From Pyrus communis (taxonomy: Eukaryota; Streptophyta; Magnoliopsida; Rosales; Rosaceae): a DNA stretch of 64,000 nt. Shown here one piece after another: positions 20,901 through 32,593 of this stretch. The stretch covers positions 3,208,150 through 3,272,149 of the forward strand of contig NC_084815.1 in NCBI RefSeq assembly GCF_963583255.1, read 5' to 3'. A program made the position numbers and the translations under genes. Within the stretch, counting starts at the first letter, position 1. The number at the start of each line of letters is the position of its first letter. The notes under the pieces are model-generated. The model was not told the DNA's origin. It did not search any database and saw only the letters and a program-made list of their open reading frames with translations.

Positions 20901-21042
20901 ATTATTTTATAATAAAAAAATATTAATATTTTATTGCCCATTGCAGGGCTATTACTGTTCATTAGGGCAGTTACTGTTTATAAGGTGAATTGAATAGTGC
21001 ATAGCCTGGGGGGGGAGGGCTCCAACGCTGGAGTTGCTCTAA

Positions 21043-21890
21043 GCAGATTAAGAACTTAACCATGAAGGGCCAAGAAGACTCCATTCACAACCATTTGGCC
21101 CCACGGCACAAAGCATATGCCATATTCTCTATCAGACCACGACCCACAAGGAAACATCATTCGTTCTTGGAGGATTGGTCGTTAACCCCTCAACGGTTTG
21201 CCCATCAGACACACAAGCAAGCACGACAAGCGCGGGAGGCTCATTGGAGTCTTAAATAAGGTCAAACACTTTCCTACGCTGTTCCATGTCTAATACTAAC
21301 TCTTACATGCACAAGCTTAGGATCAAGTCCACGACCTATGAATGCCTATTGCTAAGCATCTCCTAAGGAGACTGCTCCACCCCTCATCCTGCCTAGCCCT
21401 AGCCTAGCAGACAGGATACAAAGTTCTCCCACTTTAAATATATATCCAAGTCCTCCAAAGAAATTAGTAATCGCGAATTCAGTTTAGAACTATTTACATA
21501 CTTTCAGTTTCTCTCAAACACTTAAGGAATTAGAGCATCAGATGACTTTTGGCAAACACTCAAGGAATTAGGCATAGATGAATTTTGGCAAACACCACAC
21601 CAGTGTTAGTTAATTGATTTTTTGGTGTTATATATTTTATACGTTTTTTATTTAAATTTAAATTAGAAAATTCACGTGCAAAAATTAAGCTTTGTTTTTG
21701 TTCATACAGAACATGCATGATCCCATTTGTCTGAGGTCGTAAATGAGTAAGAAGGGGATGAGCATTGACGCACACATCAAATATGAAAGTAATACTTTAA
21801 AAATCCAACCATAGTGCATTATTTACCAAGTAATCATTTTGTTGTAAATCCAAATGCAAGTTCATTTTGCAATTACATGAATCTAAGATA
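21043..21890. other. Spacer between Harbinger element and second MADS copy
   Basis: No gene recognised. Two related phrases, CACTCAAGGAATTAGGCAT and CACTTAAGGAATTAGAGCAT, occur near 21520 and 21560. Confidence 0.35.
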
Positions 21891-21894
21891 TTGG

Positions 21895-22143
21895 AAGAAA
21901 CTAACACTATCAAGCGGATGGAGGAGTACAAAGCCACACTGGACTGGGAGTCAGCAGATTTTGGTGTGACCTACCAACCAGGCAATCGATTCAGAATATG
22001 AAGTTGCATGAGGCAAAACATGTTAGAAGTGCCTTAGAAATTTAAGGAGTTCTTTAGAATAGTTGAAGTTTAAAGTTGGTATGCGTTTAGATGATTTCTC
22101 TAGGAGCGAATTGGATGTGAGGAATTACTTAGGTCTAAATTGA
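21895..22143 (+). pseudogene. Second type I MADS-box remnant (C-terminus only)
   Basis: A degraded copy of the C-terminal part of the AGL62-like gene at 17.4-18.0 kb. In shifting frames one reads a WWDQP-like region, AATATGAAGTTGCATGAG for NMKLHE, and GGAGTTCTTTAGAATAGTTG for the SSLEEL region. The clean end is FKVGMRLDDFSRSELDVRNY then LGLN and TGA (22141-22143). It matches DKVCARYDDLSMRELALTDY-LGVH of the first copy. No MADS domain is present. Confidence 0.65.
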
Positions 22144-22735
22144 GATTAAATGTGATTAAATCATGTTTTTCACATAAACACACTGGATTAGTTTATTTTT
22201 CGTTAGAGAAGCATTCCCAATCCAAAAGATATTGAATCCTATTCAAAGCGTGATTAAGAGGTTTTGCTATTGTTATGGTGTTATTATGTATATTCAATGC
22301 AAAATTTCGATTACAAACTAAAAGCCAACGACCGTATATTTACCTGTATAATGTAATTGTGTTGATAATGGATAAGTAACAATCATTTTCTACATTTTTA
22401 ATACTTATTATTCTATTATGTTACATTTTTTAATACTTTTTATTATGTTACCTTTTCTGATTGTATATTATGTTACATTTTCTGATTGGATGTTTTTCCT
22501 TTTCATAGAAGCGAGTATTTACGTTATTACTTGATAGCTTCTAAAATTGCATGCGTGAAAATATAGAGATTAGAATTTTGCTTGATTCATGACTTGAAGC
22601 AAAAGCAAGTATAATTGTATAGCAAGGAGCTCTTTCTACAAATATTGCTAGCATTGTTCAATGTGTCCAACTTACGACTTATGAGATACAAAACTATACA
22701 CTTGTAATGGTAATCGGAGGAGGAAGAAAGATGGA
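22144..22735. other. Spacer, includes 3' flank of Myb/SANT gene
   Basis: AT-rich with TTACATTTT-TAATACTT words repeated near 22390-22480. No gene seen. The right end should contain the 3' untranslated region of the minus-strand Myb/SANT gene. Confidence 0.35.
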
Positions 22736-24362
22736 TCACTGTGGACGTAGCTTTCTCATCAACCACTTCTTTCGCAGAGCGGGGTGCAATGCTAAAAACA
22801 TCCTGGCTCTCTTCTCATCCTCCAAAAGGTCAATGGCATCCAGTAGTAAATCATCGTCAATGTCTGGTATAGCCTTTAAGACATCAATAACTTTCTCTAT
22901 GGATACAGATGCCTCTTTCTTCAGTTTCTTCTTCAACGGTAACTCTGCAACTGCCATATCTCCTAGAGCTTTGGCTGCAACTCCATCGGTTCTTTGTGGT
23001 TTCTTAGACTGTTGTAAGGTTTGTGTGACTTCATGACTGTGCCTTTCCTTTTGATCTGATAAATTCTTGACATCACTTGAACCCAATGCTTTTTTCTGAA
23101 CATTTTGTTTGTCAACAATAGGTGTAGCATCTCCGTCAATTTTCTTAGCAACGGTTCCCTTGTCAAGAGCTCGATTGCAGCTTGATGGACCATTTTTCAA
23201 AAGTCTAGCCTCATTTCCGCATATGACACACAAATCGGAATAATATGGCATAGCTTTATTTCTGTACATGTGGAAACTGGGATGTGCCTGCATTTATAAC
23301 AAAGTAAGGTACGAGCAATAGAATGTCTCCATTAAATTCCTAATCAAGAACAATTCAAATATACCTCTATATATTTGTTCCAAACCGGATCATCAGCTAC
23401 CACCTTTTGTTGTGTTTCATCCCAAGTAAAACCCTTTTGATCAAGCAGGGCGTTAACGCTACTGTAATGTTTCCTGAGGACATTGTACCGATTTTTCAAT
23501 ACAGCCCTACCATGGTGAAACCCAAATTTCTCATTAAAGCATGTGATCATGGTAATCCATGATTTCTTCTTGAAAGTGCAACCAACCTTATTCCCTTTGC
23601 ACACCTCATCCAACATTAGTTCAATGAAAAATTGGTCCATAATCTGTGACCAGTCAATTTTTTTAGGATCAGCATCAGTGGGATCTTGAAATTCCATTCC
23701 TCTTGCTACAAAATTTGAGAAAATTACAGACCATATTTCAATGCATTTGCACATATTTATCAAACAGAAAATTAGCTTTGCCAAATTGACATCAATTAAT
23801 AACGATTTCCCACACAATATGTACCTTCGTTCTCAAAGTCCACATCATAACATGAAAGACTGTATCTTCCATCAGCAACTGCATGGCCACATATTATGCA
23901 CAGCTCGTTATAATGCGAAATGACTTTTGTTCTGTACGGTTGCATTTCAGGTTGGGCCTGCATAGAACATGTGCAACCTAATATAACTCTCGTGCGTGGA
24001 CAACAAAGTTTAAAGATTAAACGGTGTACCTTGATATAATTATTCCACACATTATCATCAGCTGTTATCATCTGTTGCGTTTCATCCCATCTAAAGTTTC
24101 CCTGATCAACAAGACTCTTCATCTCGCTGTACTGCTTCCTCAATCTTTTGTATCGATTTTTCAGAATATCTGTATCATACTTAAACCCAAATTCATTATT
24201 AAAGAGTACAATCATATCTGCCCAAGCTTGTTTCCTAAATCCATGACCAGTTTTGTTCCCCTTGCTCACTTGTTCTAGCATAAGGTCAATGAAGAAACTG
24301 TCTTGTGATGGAGTCCAGTTAGCCCTTACATGGTCACTGGTGGTAGAAGAACCGGCATACAT
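22736..24362 (-). CDS. Protein with two Myb/SANT-like modules (LIMYB-like)
   Basis: Minus-strand coding exons are 24362-24030, 23957-23825, 23705-23365 and 23287-22736, in frame for 452 residues. The start is the ATG at 24362, a few bases after a good acceptor (TTGCAG), so a non-coding leader exon lies upstream, probably ending near 25800. The product has two copies of one module. Module 1 (about residues 14-111) is a Myb_DNA-bind_3 domain: WTPSQDSFFIDLMLEQV, GFRKQAWADMIVLFN, LKNRYKRLRKQY, WNNYIK. It is followed by AQPEMQPYRTKVI and LCIICGHAVADGRYS. Module 2 (about residues 165-269) repeats this: QIMDQFFIELMLDEV, LKNRYNVLRKHY, WDETQQKVV, WNKYIE, then AHPSFHMYRNKAM and LCVICGNEA. The C-terminal 140 residues are Lys/Ser-rich and end in LHPALRKKWLMRKLRPQ. 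Family members include the L10-interacting Myb protein; a nuclear role is inferred. This domain is also found in Harbinger ORF1, so domestication is possible. Confidence 0.85.
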
Positions 24363-24369
24363 CTTTAAC

Positions 24370-25810
24370 CTGCAACTTAAGAATTTTGTCAATAGAAAGG
24401 ATAGCTCACGCTAGTCAAATTGCAATAACCATAGATGTAGTTGAGCCCAATACGCATATTGGCTAGATGAAGACCAGATTTGTAACCGTAGATAAATGTA
24501 TGCAAAGTATTGTTCAGTTAAACATATCAAGCTGCATTTGCATTCCCTTTCTCTCTAAAATCAAGTAAAAACGACAAAGAAGTTGTACGCCATAGTTGAA
24601 GAAGCGAAAACAATTTTCTTCCCAATTGGGAAGAAAATGCAAACTACTTAATGAGTCACATTTTTCTTTCTCACACATTTCATCACCATCACCATGTTTA
24701 CACCGTCCTGTTCTCTATTCCCCCCTCCATAGCTACAACCTTCACTATAACAGAACTGCTACGACTCCACAGCTCCCACCACCATCATCACTTTACCAAC
24801 TTAGACCGCTAAGACTAATAATGTCACCGCTACCAGTATTGTATGTAATATGTATTGTCACCTATTAGATACTTGTAACATAGCTTCTTATCCTAATCTC
24901 CATGGATACACAATTTTCAATCTAGTTCAGTCCACAACACCCATGCTGCCCGGCACCACAACTAAATTTTCAAACTAGCTCTACCATTTCCTTATTACAT
25001 TGCCCCCCTTCCCCACCAAGACTGCCTTAACATAACCTTGTTCACCATTTTCTTCTGACACTGCTCCTTTTCCTGACTACTCTCAATTTTTTTTTTTTTT
25101 CCTTCTTACATGATTCACTTTCAGCCTTACAACTCCAAAGGAAATAGTAAAAAAAAAATCTTAGGCTGCTAAAATGTTTTAACCATGGCAATTTTAAACT
25201 TTAATTCCATGGAATCCTGAAAGAAAAATGATTTCCGCACACTTCTTTTATCCTTCTGCACATCAAAGTTTATTTATGTCCCTCGATTCTCATTAAGTGT
25301 GTGCAGAGAAAGAAATGGGGTGTGCGGTGATCACTTCTCTTCCCGACAAAACTTTAGCGTACCAAATGACACTATAATCCCACTGAAGTTACCAAAATTT
25401 TACTATCTTTTTCACATTATTTTTGTATTGTATTCTTCACATAACCAAGCACCAAAACAAAAAAGCACAACTTTTTCTACTAATTCCTACAATCTCTCAA
25501 CTGCCAAATGCAACAAGAAATTACAGATAATCGGATCAGTTGAAATTTCTCCGTTTCAATTTCAATGGGATCAAAATTCTGACTTCCAAAATGCGTAATT
25601 GCTTCAAAGCTATTCGATGGAAACCCTAATTCTCGGTTTGGTTGCTGAGAAAACGTTTCTGGACGATTTCTCCAAATATTCAGAGAAAATAAAATGCAAA
25701 TATAAATTATCGATTCCATGACAATATTACATGAATAAATAATATAAATCAGAAATTCGATGAAACAAACAGCGGTGAAGAATAGGAATTACGAAGTACC
25801 CGTTGTGACT
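24370..25810. other. Probable 5'-UTR intron and promoter of Myb/SANT gene
   Basis: On the minus strand, CACAACGGGTACTTCG near 25785-25805 offers a donor that could join to the acceptor at about 24370, giving a leader intron of about 1.4 kb. No coding exon is seen inside. This is inference from splice-site words only. Confidence 0.4.
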
Positions 25811-26534
25811 GCCGTTTGAGCCAACGAGCTGTGGCTGACAAATGGGGAATAAGGTTGTCCTGGGATAAGAGAGAGAATACCTCTGTTTGGCTTTGGATTT
25901 GTTTTCTTTGCATTAGTTTTTTAATTTTTTTACTTTGATATTTCTTCTACTAAAAATGTGGTTTTCACTATTCTAGGACCTCATAAGACTCACAAAGTTA
26001 TTTTAACCATCCATTGGGCACAATTACGTGAATCGTCAGGAATCAAATTCAAGACGTGCCGTGTAAAATAAGAGCTTGAAATTCTTCTCCAAACACTTGG
26101 GGTTTAGGCCAATTTAGTGTTGAACTCGTCATTCACGGATTCTGAATATAAGACATTTTATTTATAAGTAGAGATGAATATCACTAGATCATAATACTTA
26201 CTAAGTGAATCCATTATTTATTATTTATATTCTTATACAAGCAATTTTAGAAGAAGGAAATCGTGAACCGTATAATACAACATTTTGAATCACAAACAGA
26301 AGTGTCGTGTCTATTTCATAATCACAAATTAATCATTAGGTATTTCTTATAACTGTACAAGCTAGGTAACAAATATGTCATGAAATACCAAATTTCTCCA
26401 TTAAATATTTGATATAGTTATACTCGTCGAGTGCATTCACGTTGCACTCCTCAACCAAGCTACAACATTTTGGTTTGCTACAACATTTGCCCTCACCCAT
26501 TCATCAAATGTCTCCTTAGTCAAGCACTCGTATG
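25811..26534. other. AT-rich spacer
   Basis: Nothing recognised besides likely promoter sequence of the Myb/SANT gene at the left end. Confidence 0.3.
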
Positions 26535-27491
26535 CTCTTTGTAGAAATTATTAAAGAGACAGGTCATACGGCCCACTTTCAACAATATCGATATTGTCCT
26601 TAACTTGGTAATTTCATCTGCACAATTCGTGAGGTGTGAGGTTTTATCACAAAAAGTCTCAGTATTAGTTGGAGTGGGTTTATGATATTTAAACTCTTAT
26701 TTTCTCATAGATACGGTCGATGTGGGACATTTTAGACCAATTTGGAATTGTTGTACTTTTTTAATAAATTGCTTGTGTTGTGTTTAAGAATAATTAGTTA
26801 CAAAATAAAACAATTAAGCGTTTTATAAACTATATTTTAAAAGTGTTGTGAGTATGAAAAACAGTGTCTAGAAGGATAAATAATGTCATTGTTTAAAATT
26901 AATGAGCTCATTACATAAATTAAAAATATTATAATGTCTCAACTTCTTCTATTAAAGCAGCTTTTAAAAGCAACCAATATGCTGCTTTTAAAAGCTACTG
27001 TCTTGAGGTCATTGCTTTTAAAATAAGCAATATATTTTATTTTTACCAAATACCTTTTTACTGCTTAACTTTAAAGTGAAGCAGTTTTTGGTGGAAAAAA
27101 AAAAAGAAGCAATACCAAATTGACTCTTTAACACGCCTTCTCACATGAGACCCAATTAGTGGATTACACGTGCAACTAAGGGGACTCACTCTACACGCGG
27201 GGCCAAAGGACCCACCATCATCGCACGGGGCCAAGGAAACCCACCCATCACGTGGCAGTACGGCTCACTCCCTGGCTCTGATATCATTTAGAAATTATTA
27301 AAGAGACGGGCCACACGGCTCACTTTTAACAACATTGATATTGTCCTCTCAACTTGGTAATTATCATATGCACAATTCGTCAGGTGTGGGGTTTTACCAC
27401 AAAATACATCGGTATTAGTTAGAGTGAGATTATGATATTAAACTCTTATTTTCTCATAAATATGGTCAATGTGGGACATTTCAACACTCTC
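26535..27491 (-). mobile_element. TRIM-like LTR retroelement with PBS
   Basis: Two direct repeats of about 200 bp lie at 26540-26736 and 27287-27486. On the minus strand each LTR begins TGTTGAAATGTCCCACATTG (the right one intact, the left one mutated at its start) and ends AATTTCTACA (left) or AATTTCTAAA (right). Directly after the minus-strand 5' LTR comes TGATATCAGAGCCAGG, a near match to the tRNA-iMet primer site TGGTATCAGAGCC. The internal part is only about 550 bp and codes for nothing, as in TRIMs. Flanks are CTCTT and CTCTC, a 4/5 target duplication. Confidence 0.72.
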
Positions 27492-28857
27492 ATATGATCC
27501 CGAAGCTAAATGATCAAACGGAGGCTCCCGAGCAGGAGACCACATTAAACACTGTTTGGTGGGCCGCATTGGCTAGGATAAGTCTAATTAAATTCAACAC
27601 GAATTACGTCTATCATTTCATGGAGTTTTAAGTGTATCGTGGATTAAATACATATCTCGATCCATGTCTAAAATAAATTAGATTTTGGAACCCAACCTTA
27701 GGTTTCGAAGCCAGCCCAAGCCAATATCAAGCCCGATCCAAGCCAATCCAAGCAAACCCACCAAACATGGGATATGAGTCTGTTTGGATATGTGAATTAA
27801 GGATTCATTCGAAATGGAAGATGTGGAAGCATGAGAATTGAATATAAACATTTCATATCGTTTGTTTCAATTAATTTAAAGTTTACTTGAGATCCTTATA
27901 TTACACTTCATGCATTATTGTTTGTTACATTTGAGGGAATCTCATTAACCCTCCCTAAACTTTTACATTAAACACTGAAATTTGAATTTTAAATCCAAAA
28001 ATACCAATAGGAGCATCCAATGATCTAGACAAAGTCGTTACTTAGTGTCACGGTCTAGTGATATTCATTTTCACTTGAAAATAAGATGCTTTAAGATAAA
28101 TTTCTGCCAAAAAACGAGTTTGAAACACATTATTATAGATAACCCATTATGATACATAACTCACTCTTTAACCTCTTAGTGTGAAGATAATTTTGTTTGT
28201 TATCCTGTGATTCCATTCACATGTTCAACATCCAAAATTTATATTCTTATCCAAAACTATTTGTTTCGTGTTTTTTTAATTGTGAGTGAGAAAGAGAAAT
28301 CAAAATATTTTACTCACCTACTTAAACAACATTCTTTTGTTTTTATGTGGACCAGGAAAAATTCCCATGCAAGTTGCGAGGACCTTAGATCTGACGTTCA
28401 ATACTTTATTAGGTAAGAACATCAACTACAATCAGTGGCGGATCCAGAATTTTAGTATCGGGTGATCCTAATTTTATAGCAAAAATAATAATAAATAAAT
28501 AAAAAGACCAAAATAACATTGAAAAAAATAAACGACAGAGTCATTACTATTTATATGTCTACCAAAATAAAAATAAGTACAACTACAAATGTATAACTCT
28601 TATCGTGAATACAAGACTATCAAAACTTTTACGATTAATACATAAATAAACATTGTGTTGAACATTTGAGTGACAAGTCCTTACAACATGCACTCATAAA
28701 TAAACCAGCCTCCCTAAGAAAAACTTGCATAACTAAACCCTAATTAGGGTTTTGGGATCAAAAGAAGAATGGAAGACGTTTGCAAACCTAGAGGCTAAAC
28801 CCTATTTCCAAGGGATAGAGAGGAGGGTAAGTTCAAAGGTTTTCTACTGGTTGGAAG
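27492..28857. other. Spacer without recognised genes
   Basis: AT-rich. At 28433 the phrase CAGTGGCGGATCCAG looks like a hAT terminal sequence, but no partner end was found. Confidence 0.35.
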
Positions 28858-29284
28858 TGACACACCCCGATCGAGATCAGGGTATGCTGGCCATCACGTG
28901 GAAGTGACGTAACCATGTGCACAGTGCGGTAGCTAATAGAATAATAATTTAAATAGTACGAATAAATAAAAACTAGTCGTACAGGAAGTAATAACAACAA
29001 GTGCAAGCGTAAGTGTGACGCTAAGTTCAGAGCATAAAGCCTAAAGCAGTCCAGGAGAAAACGACGCAACAAAAGTACACCCGAAGGTGGTCCTACGCTG
29101 GTGATCGTTTGTCAGATATGTCAGGAAAATCCTCAGGGAAACCACCAAACGTGCTAGCCAACTAGAACCTGGAGGGGCGCAAAACAAAAGCGTGAGTGGG
29201 CAAAAACAAAGCTTTTTGAAAACCATTTAATAAATAAGTTCTAACCCCTCGTCGTAAAACCTGTATACTTCCCAGAAAAATAGA

Positions 29285-29319
<35 letters not shown>

Positions 29320-31041
29320 TCATGCTCGAGAATATGCTATGCCAAAACCTCAAAGTAAAATGCAAGTGCTCAGGTAATATCGCATCAAAATCATATAATC
29401 TGTCAGCCGGAGTCACCTAACGTGACCTGTACGGCTGAATCTAGAGCTCAAATCTCAATCTCACTAACTAGACCTGCACACGAGTCGGAACCACCTAAAG
29501 TGGTCTGTACGACAGGACTGAGTGTAACATATATATACGCTCAAGTGCTACGATCACGTGAAGGCTGTGCGAATAATTGCGGGTCACCTACGAGTCGGAA
29601 CCACCTAAAGTGGTCTGTACGACAGGACTGTGCACCTGACTTGGATCCAAGCTGAGCGTGTGGTGCGGGAGGTGAACATCACGTGAAGGACTGTGCCCAA
29701 CTCTAGGCGGGAGCACTAACACCGTGGGTGCAGGTTATGAACTCTCTATGCATCTCAAATCACTACTGAATGTAAACATAAATCACAACTCACCTGTCAC
29801 TTACCTGTACGTCCGCAGCACCAAACATACATATATATAAACAATTAACAATGCATAAATAATGGCAAAACTATAGGCATAGCATATAACGAATAAACGT
29901 TCTAAATAAATTTCTGGGAAAAGTATAAGTATATAGGTATATACGGAAAACCAAAAGCCCACTCACTGGTAAGTGGAAGGGTCGTAACCCCCTGCCTCGA
30001 GTGACCACGCTCGTCCTCGGGATATGATTCACCTATATGCGAAACAACTATAAAAACATTAATTTTAAAGCACATAACAAAACTTAAGAAATAACTTCTC
30101 ATACAATGCTCAAATGGGGTTTATGAATACACCAACGTGATCTACTCAACATCAGGATCATCCCCATATTTTTAAAATAATTTTTCACCGTCGCACGCGC
30201 CCCCACGTACCGGCCAAGGCACGGCCACACGTGCCGGCCACGCGCAGGCACGTGCCTGGCACGCTGGCGGCGTTAGTTAACGCCGTCAGGAATATTCCGT
30301 TAACTTTAACGGATTTCGTCAACGGCGTTAGGAATATTCCGTCCAAACTGACGGAATATTCCGTCGTCTTCTCCGGCGAGGCTCCGGCGTCGGAAAATCG
30401 GGAAATTTCAAATCGTCCTATCTTCTTCGTTTTTCAACCAAATTTCACAAAATTGGTACCAAAATGAAGCTTACAACGAGAGGAACAAAATCATACCACT
30501 TTCAAGTGCTAAAATCCACGAAATCTCGCCTGGAAAATACCCCCAACTCCAGCCAACCTCGAAACTCGTGATCCCGACGTCCAAAACCTTCAAACGAACC
30601 ACCCCGAGCCTCCTAAGGACCTCACCAAGCTTCCTACAAGCTTGAAATTCCCAAAAACATAAGAATTTACGTGTGCATGAACAGTACCAGAAATCGGGTA
30701 TCCCGAGTTCGACGTGAAAACGAATGTATCCTTATCTGAAATCGGTATGGTTAGACTCCAATGGACCTCACGAGCATGGATATGTACTTTGTTTCTTCGA
30801 TCTGTGAAGATTTCATGGGTTTGTGTGTGTGTCCGTACGTTTGGATGGAAAATGGGAAGGAAAGGGAGCTCGGGACAGGGTGCAGGGATAGGGGAAAGGG
30901 TGTGAGGTGTAGGTTAGTGTGTGTGTGGCCCAAAACATGCCAACAAAAACCCAAAAACAACCACACAAAAATCACACTGGGGGCAAAATCGTCTTTTCAT
31001 GCGTACGTTTTAAAATTTTCGGAACGAGCTGTTACAAGAAG
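28853..31041 (-). mobile_element. Solo LTR, Gypsy-like
   Basis: The sequence from 28858 to 31036 (2,179 bp) begins TGACACACCCCGATCGAG and ends GAGCTGTTACA on the plus strand. Read on the minus strand it runs TGTAACAGCTCGTTCCG to GATCGGGGTGTGTCA, a form usual for plant Gypsy LTRs. Flanks GGAAG (28853-28857) and AGAAG (31037-31041) match at 4 of 5. No internal domain or second LTR is present, so recombination to a solo LTR is likely. It contains two near-identical 39-base segments with GAGTCGGAACCACCTAAAGT at 29482-29520 and 29590-29628, a third related one near 29407, a (TA)n run (29288-29317) and GC-rich GGAATATTCCGT repeats near 30290-30365. Confidence 0.7.
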
Positions 31042-31076
31042 AGTTGAGGAATCCCAAAGTATCTTTGCTAGTGAAT

Positions 31077-31288
31077 GAGGATCCTGGCTGGATCCTTTTT
31101 TTGTTTAGGATTCCGAGAATCTTTCAATTACATATGTTCATCGTACATCGTGCGGTCAGTATTCGTTACTGTTTATATTCAATTTTAAATAAAAATAATT
31201 ACAATAATTTCTAACCGCACGATTTACAATAAATAGATGTGATTAAAAAATCTTTAGAATCCTCACAAAAAGAATCCGACGAGATTCC
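31077..31288. mobile_element. MITE with GAGGATCC-type inverted ends
   Basis: The left end GAGGATCCTGGCTGGATCC, then TTTGTTTAGGATTC, is inverted at the right end as GAATCCTCACAAAAAGAATCC and GACGAGATTCCTC. The centre also pairs (ATCGTGCGGT near 31147 with ACCGCACGAT near 31214). No target duplication was found. Confidence 0.6.
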
Positions 31289-32140
31289 TCTCTTCTTGCC
31301 AACAACCAAATGGCAAAGGTGCATAGCAAAAGGCAAAATGCCAAAGGTTAAACGAAATGTTTACTCGAATGAGATTGGGACCCGCTTAATTTACTCTCTC
31401 CTTTTTATTAAAATCTCTAAATTGTTTTTTACTTGGGAATTGATCAAAAACCCATCACGTGGAGTCTAAAGGATGTCCAATCACAATGAGAAGAGCAGTC
31501 GGCAGTGCTTTTAAAACCTTTTTTATTGGCTTGGCTCAAAATGGTGTGTTTGGCCAAGTCATTTTAAAACAAAGTCCCATTTTTTCCCCTTCTGCAATAG
31601 AAGAAGCAGTGCATCAGCAGCAATGGCTGCTGTTCTCCACCACCACAGCCCAGACTTGGGTGGTCCTCGGTGGTTTCAATAGGCCTTTTCCTGGGACCAC
31701 CCGGTCCCTTAATAGATCCACCTCAGATTACAATTACGTATTTCTTCTTCGTTATAATTAGGTGTCTTATTATTATTATTATTATTATTATTTTTATCAA
31801 TATGAGGTTTATTCTTAACACGTTCTTTCACGTGTTCAAAATTTCAAATCAAACGCACAGACAACGCAAACAAAATGATATGTAGCACGTGTGGCTATTA
31901 AACTTCACACGTAAAACAACTTGTTCTAGTACCATGAAAAAGATTAAAGTTCCACCATAATTAAAAATGTTCAATTACTTAATTTTTTATAAGAACATCT
32001 GAACGAAAAATCATTTGAACCAAAAGTTATTTAACTATATATGTAGCAATCCTTAATTGTATATTTAACAAATAACGTATTCACCATGAACCATTCATTT
32101 ATTTAAAATATTGAATGACTAAATAATAATAATTAAGAAG
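31289..32140. other. Spacer
   Basis: No supported gene. A GC-richer part (31590-31720) contains a short ORF starting ATGGCTGCTGTTCTCCACC that ends after 19 codons and does not continue in any frame. A (TTA)n run lies near 31767-31793. Confidence 0.35.
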
Positions 32141-32144
32141 AAAA

Positions 32145-32320
32145 ACAAATTTTTTTTTTAACAAATGATATTATCCACACTTAGGAAGTGAGGAAGTGTG
32201 TTAAGTACTTAAGTCTCACAATGAATTAACAATAATGGAGTTCAAATTCGTTTTTTGTGTGAATCAAACATAAGACCTCTCACTTACAAATAAAGAGAAA
32301 TACTATTACACTATAGTATT
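32145..32320 (-). mobile_element. tRNA-derived SINE
   Basis: Read on the minus strand it has a head with CACTTGTAAGTGAGAGG-like text, a B-box-like region around GTTTGATTC, then CATTGTGAGACTTA, then TGTGGATAATATCATTTGTT and an A-rich tail. Three other copies of the same family are in this window. Confidence 0.6.
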
Positions 32321-32384
32321 ATCATATAAAAGTACGCTATTTCAGAAGAATGAACTCAAGTACTAGCTTAACTAATAGTCAGCC

Positions 32385-32555
32385 ACTTAGTACTACAATT
32401 TAATAGTATTCTTCTTCAATTGTAAATGAGATGTGTTAGGTTTAATTCTCGCTAAATGTGAAGTTGAATCACATTAGTATTGCAAATTCATTATAAAGTT
32501 TAACCCACTTTTTCATCTTTTTAATGTAGATATTATCATCTATTAAAAAAAAAAC
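32385..32555 (+). mobile_element. tRNA-derived SINE
   Basis: Same family as its neighbour but in the opposite orientation: AATTGTAAATGAGATGTG, TTAGGTTTAATTCTCGC (B-box-like), AAATTCATTATAAAGTTTAA, then TAATGTAGATATTATC and an A tail at 32543-32552. Together with the copy at 32145-32320 it forms a head-to-head pair. Confidence 0.6.
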
Positions 32556-32593
32556 AAAACTAGTAGTCAATTCAAAAGCTAGCTAGCTTGCCT

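Larger units (their letters stand above)
18494..21042 (-). mobile_element. PIF/Harbinger element with TAA duplication
   Basis: The element spans 18497-21039 (2,543 bp) with a perfect TAA duplication at 18494-18496 and 21040-21042. Ends are imperfect inverted repeats: GAGCAAGCCCAGCGTTG at left and CAACGCTGGAGTTGCTC at right (15 of 17 bases match). A decayed HARBI1-type transposase is on the minus strand. No second ORF of the Myb-like type is recognisable inside. Near the left end is a run of 38 G (18524-18561). Subterminal regions carry repeated ACACGTGGC words. Confidence 0.88.

Noticed and set aside
26535..27491. Cassandra-type TRIM (with 5S rRNA promoter)
   Set aside because: The LTR start CCCACAT is similar, but no 5S rRNA internal promoter sequence is visible and the LTR is shorter.
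28433..28450. CAGTGGCGGATCCAG as start of a hAT element
   Set aside because: No inverted partner or 8-bp duplication found downstream.
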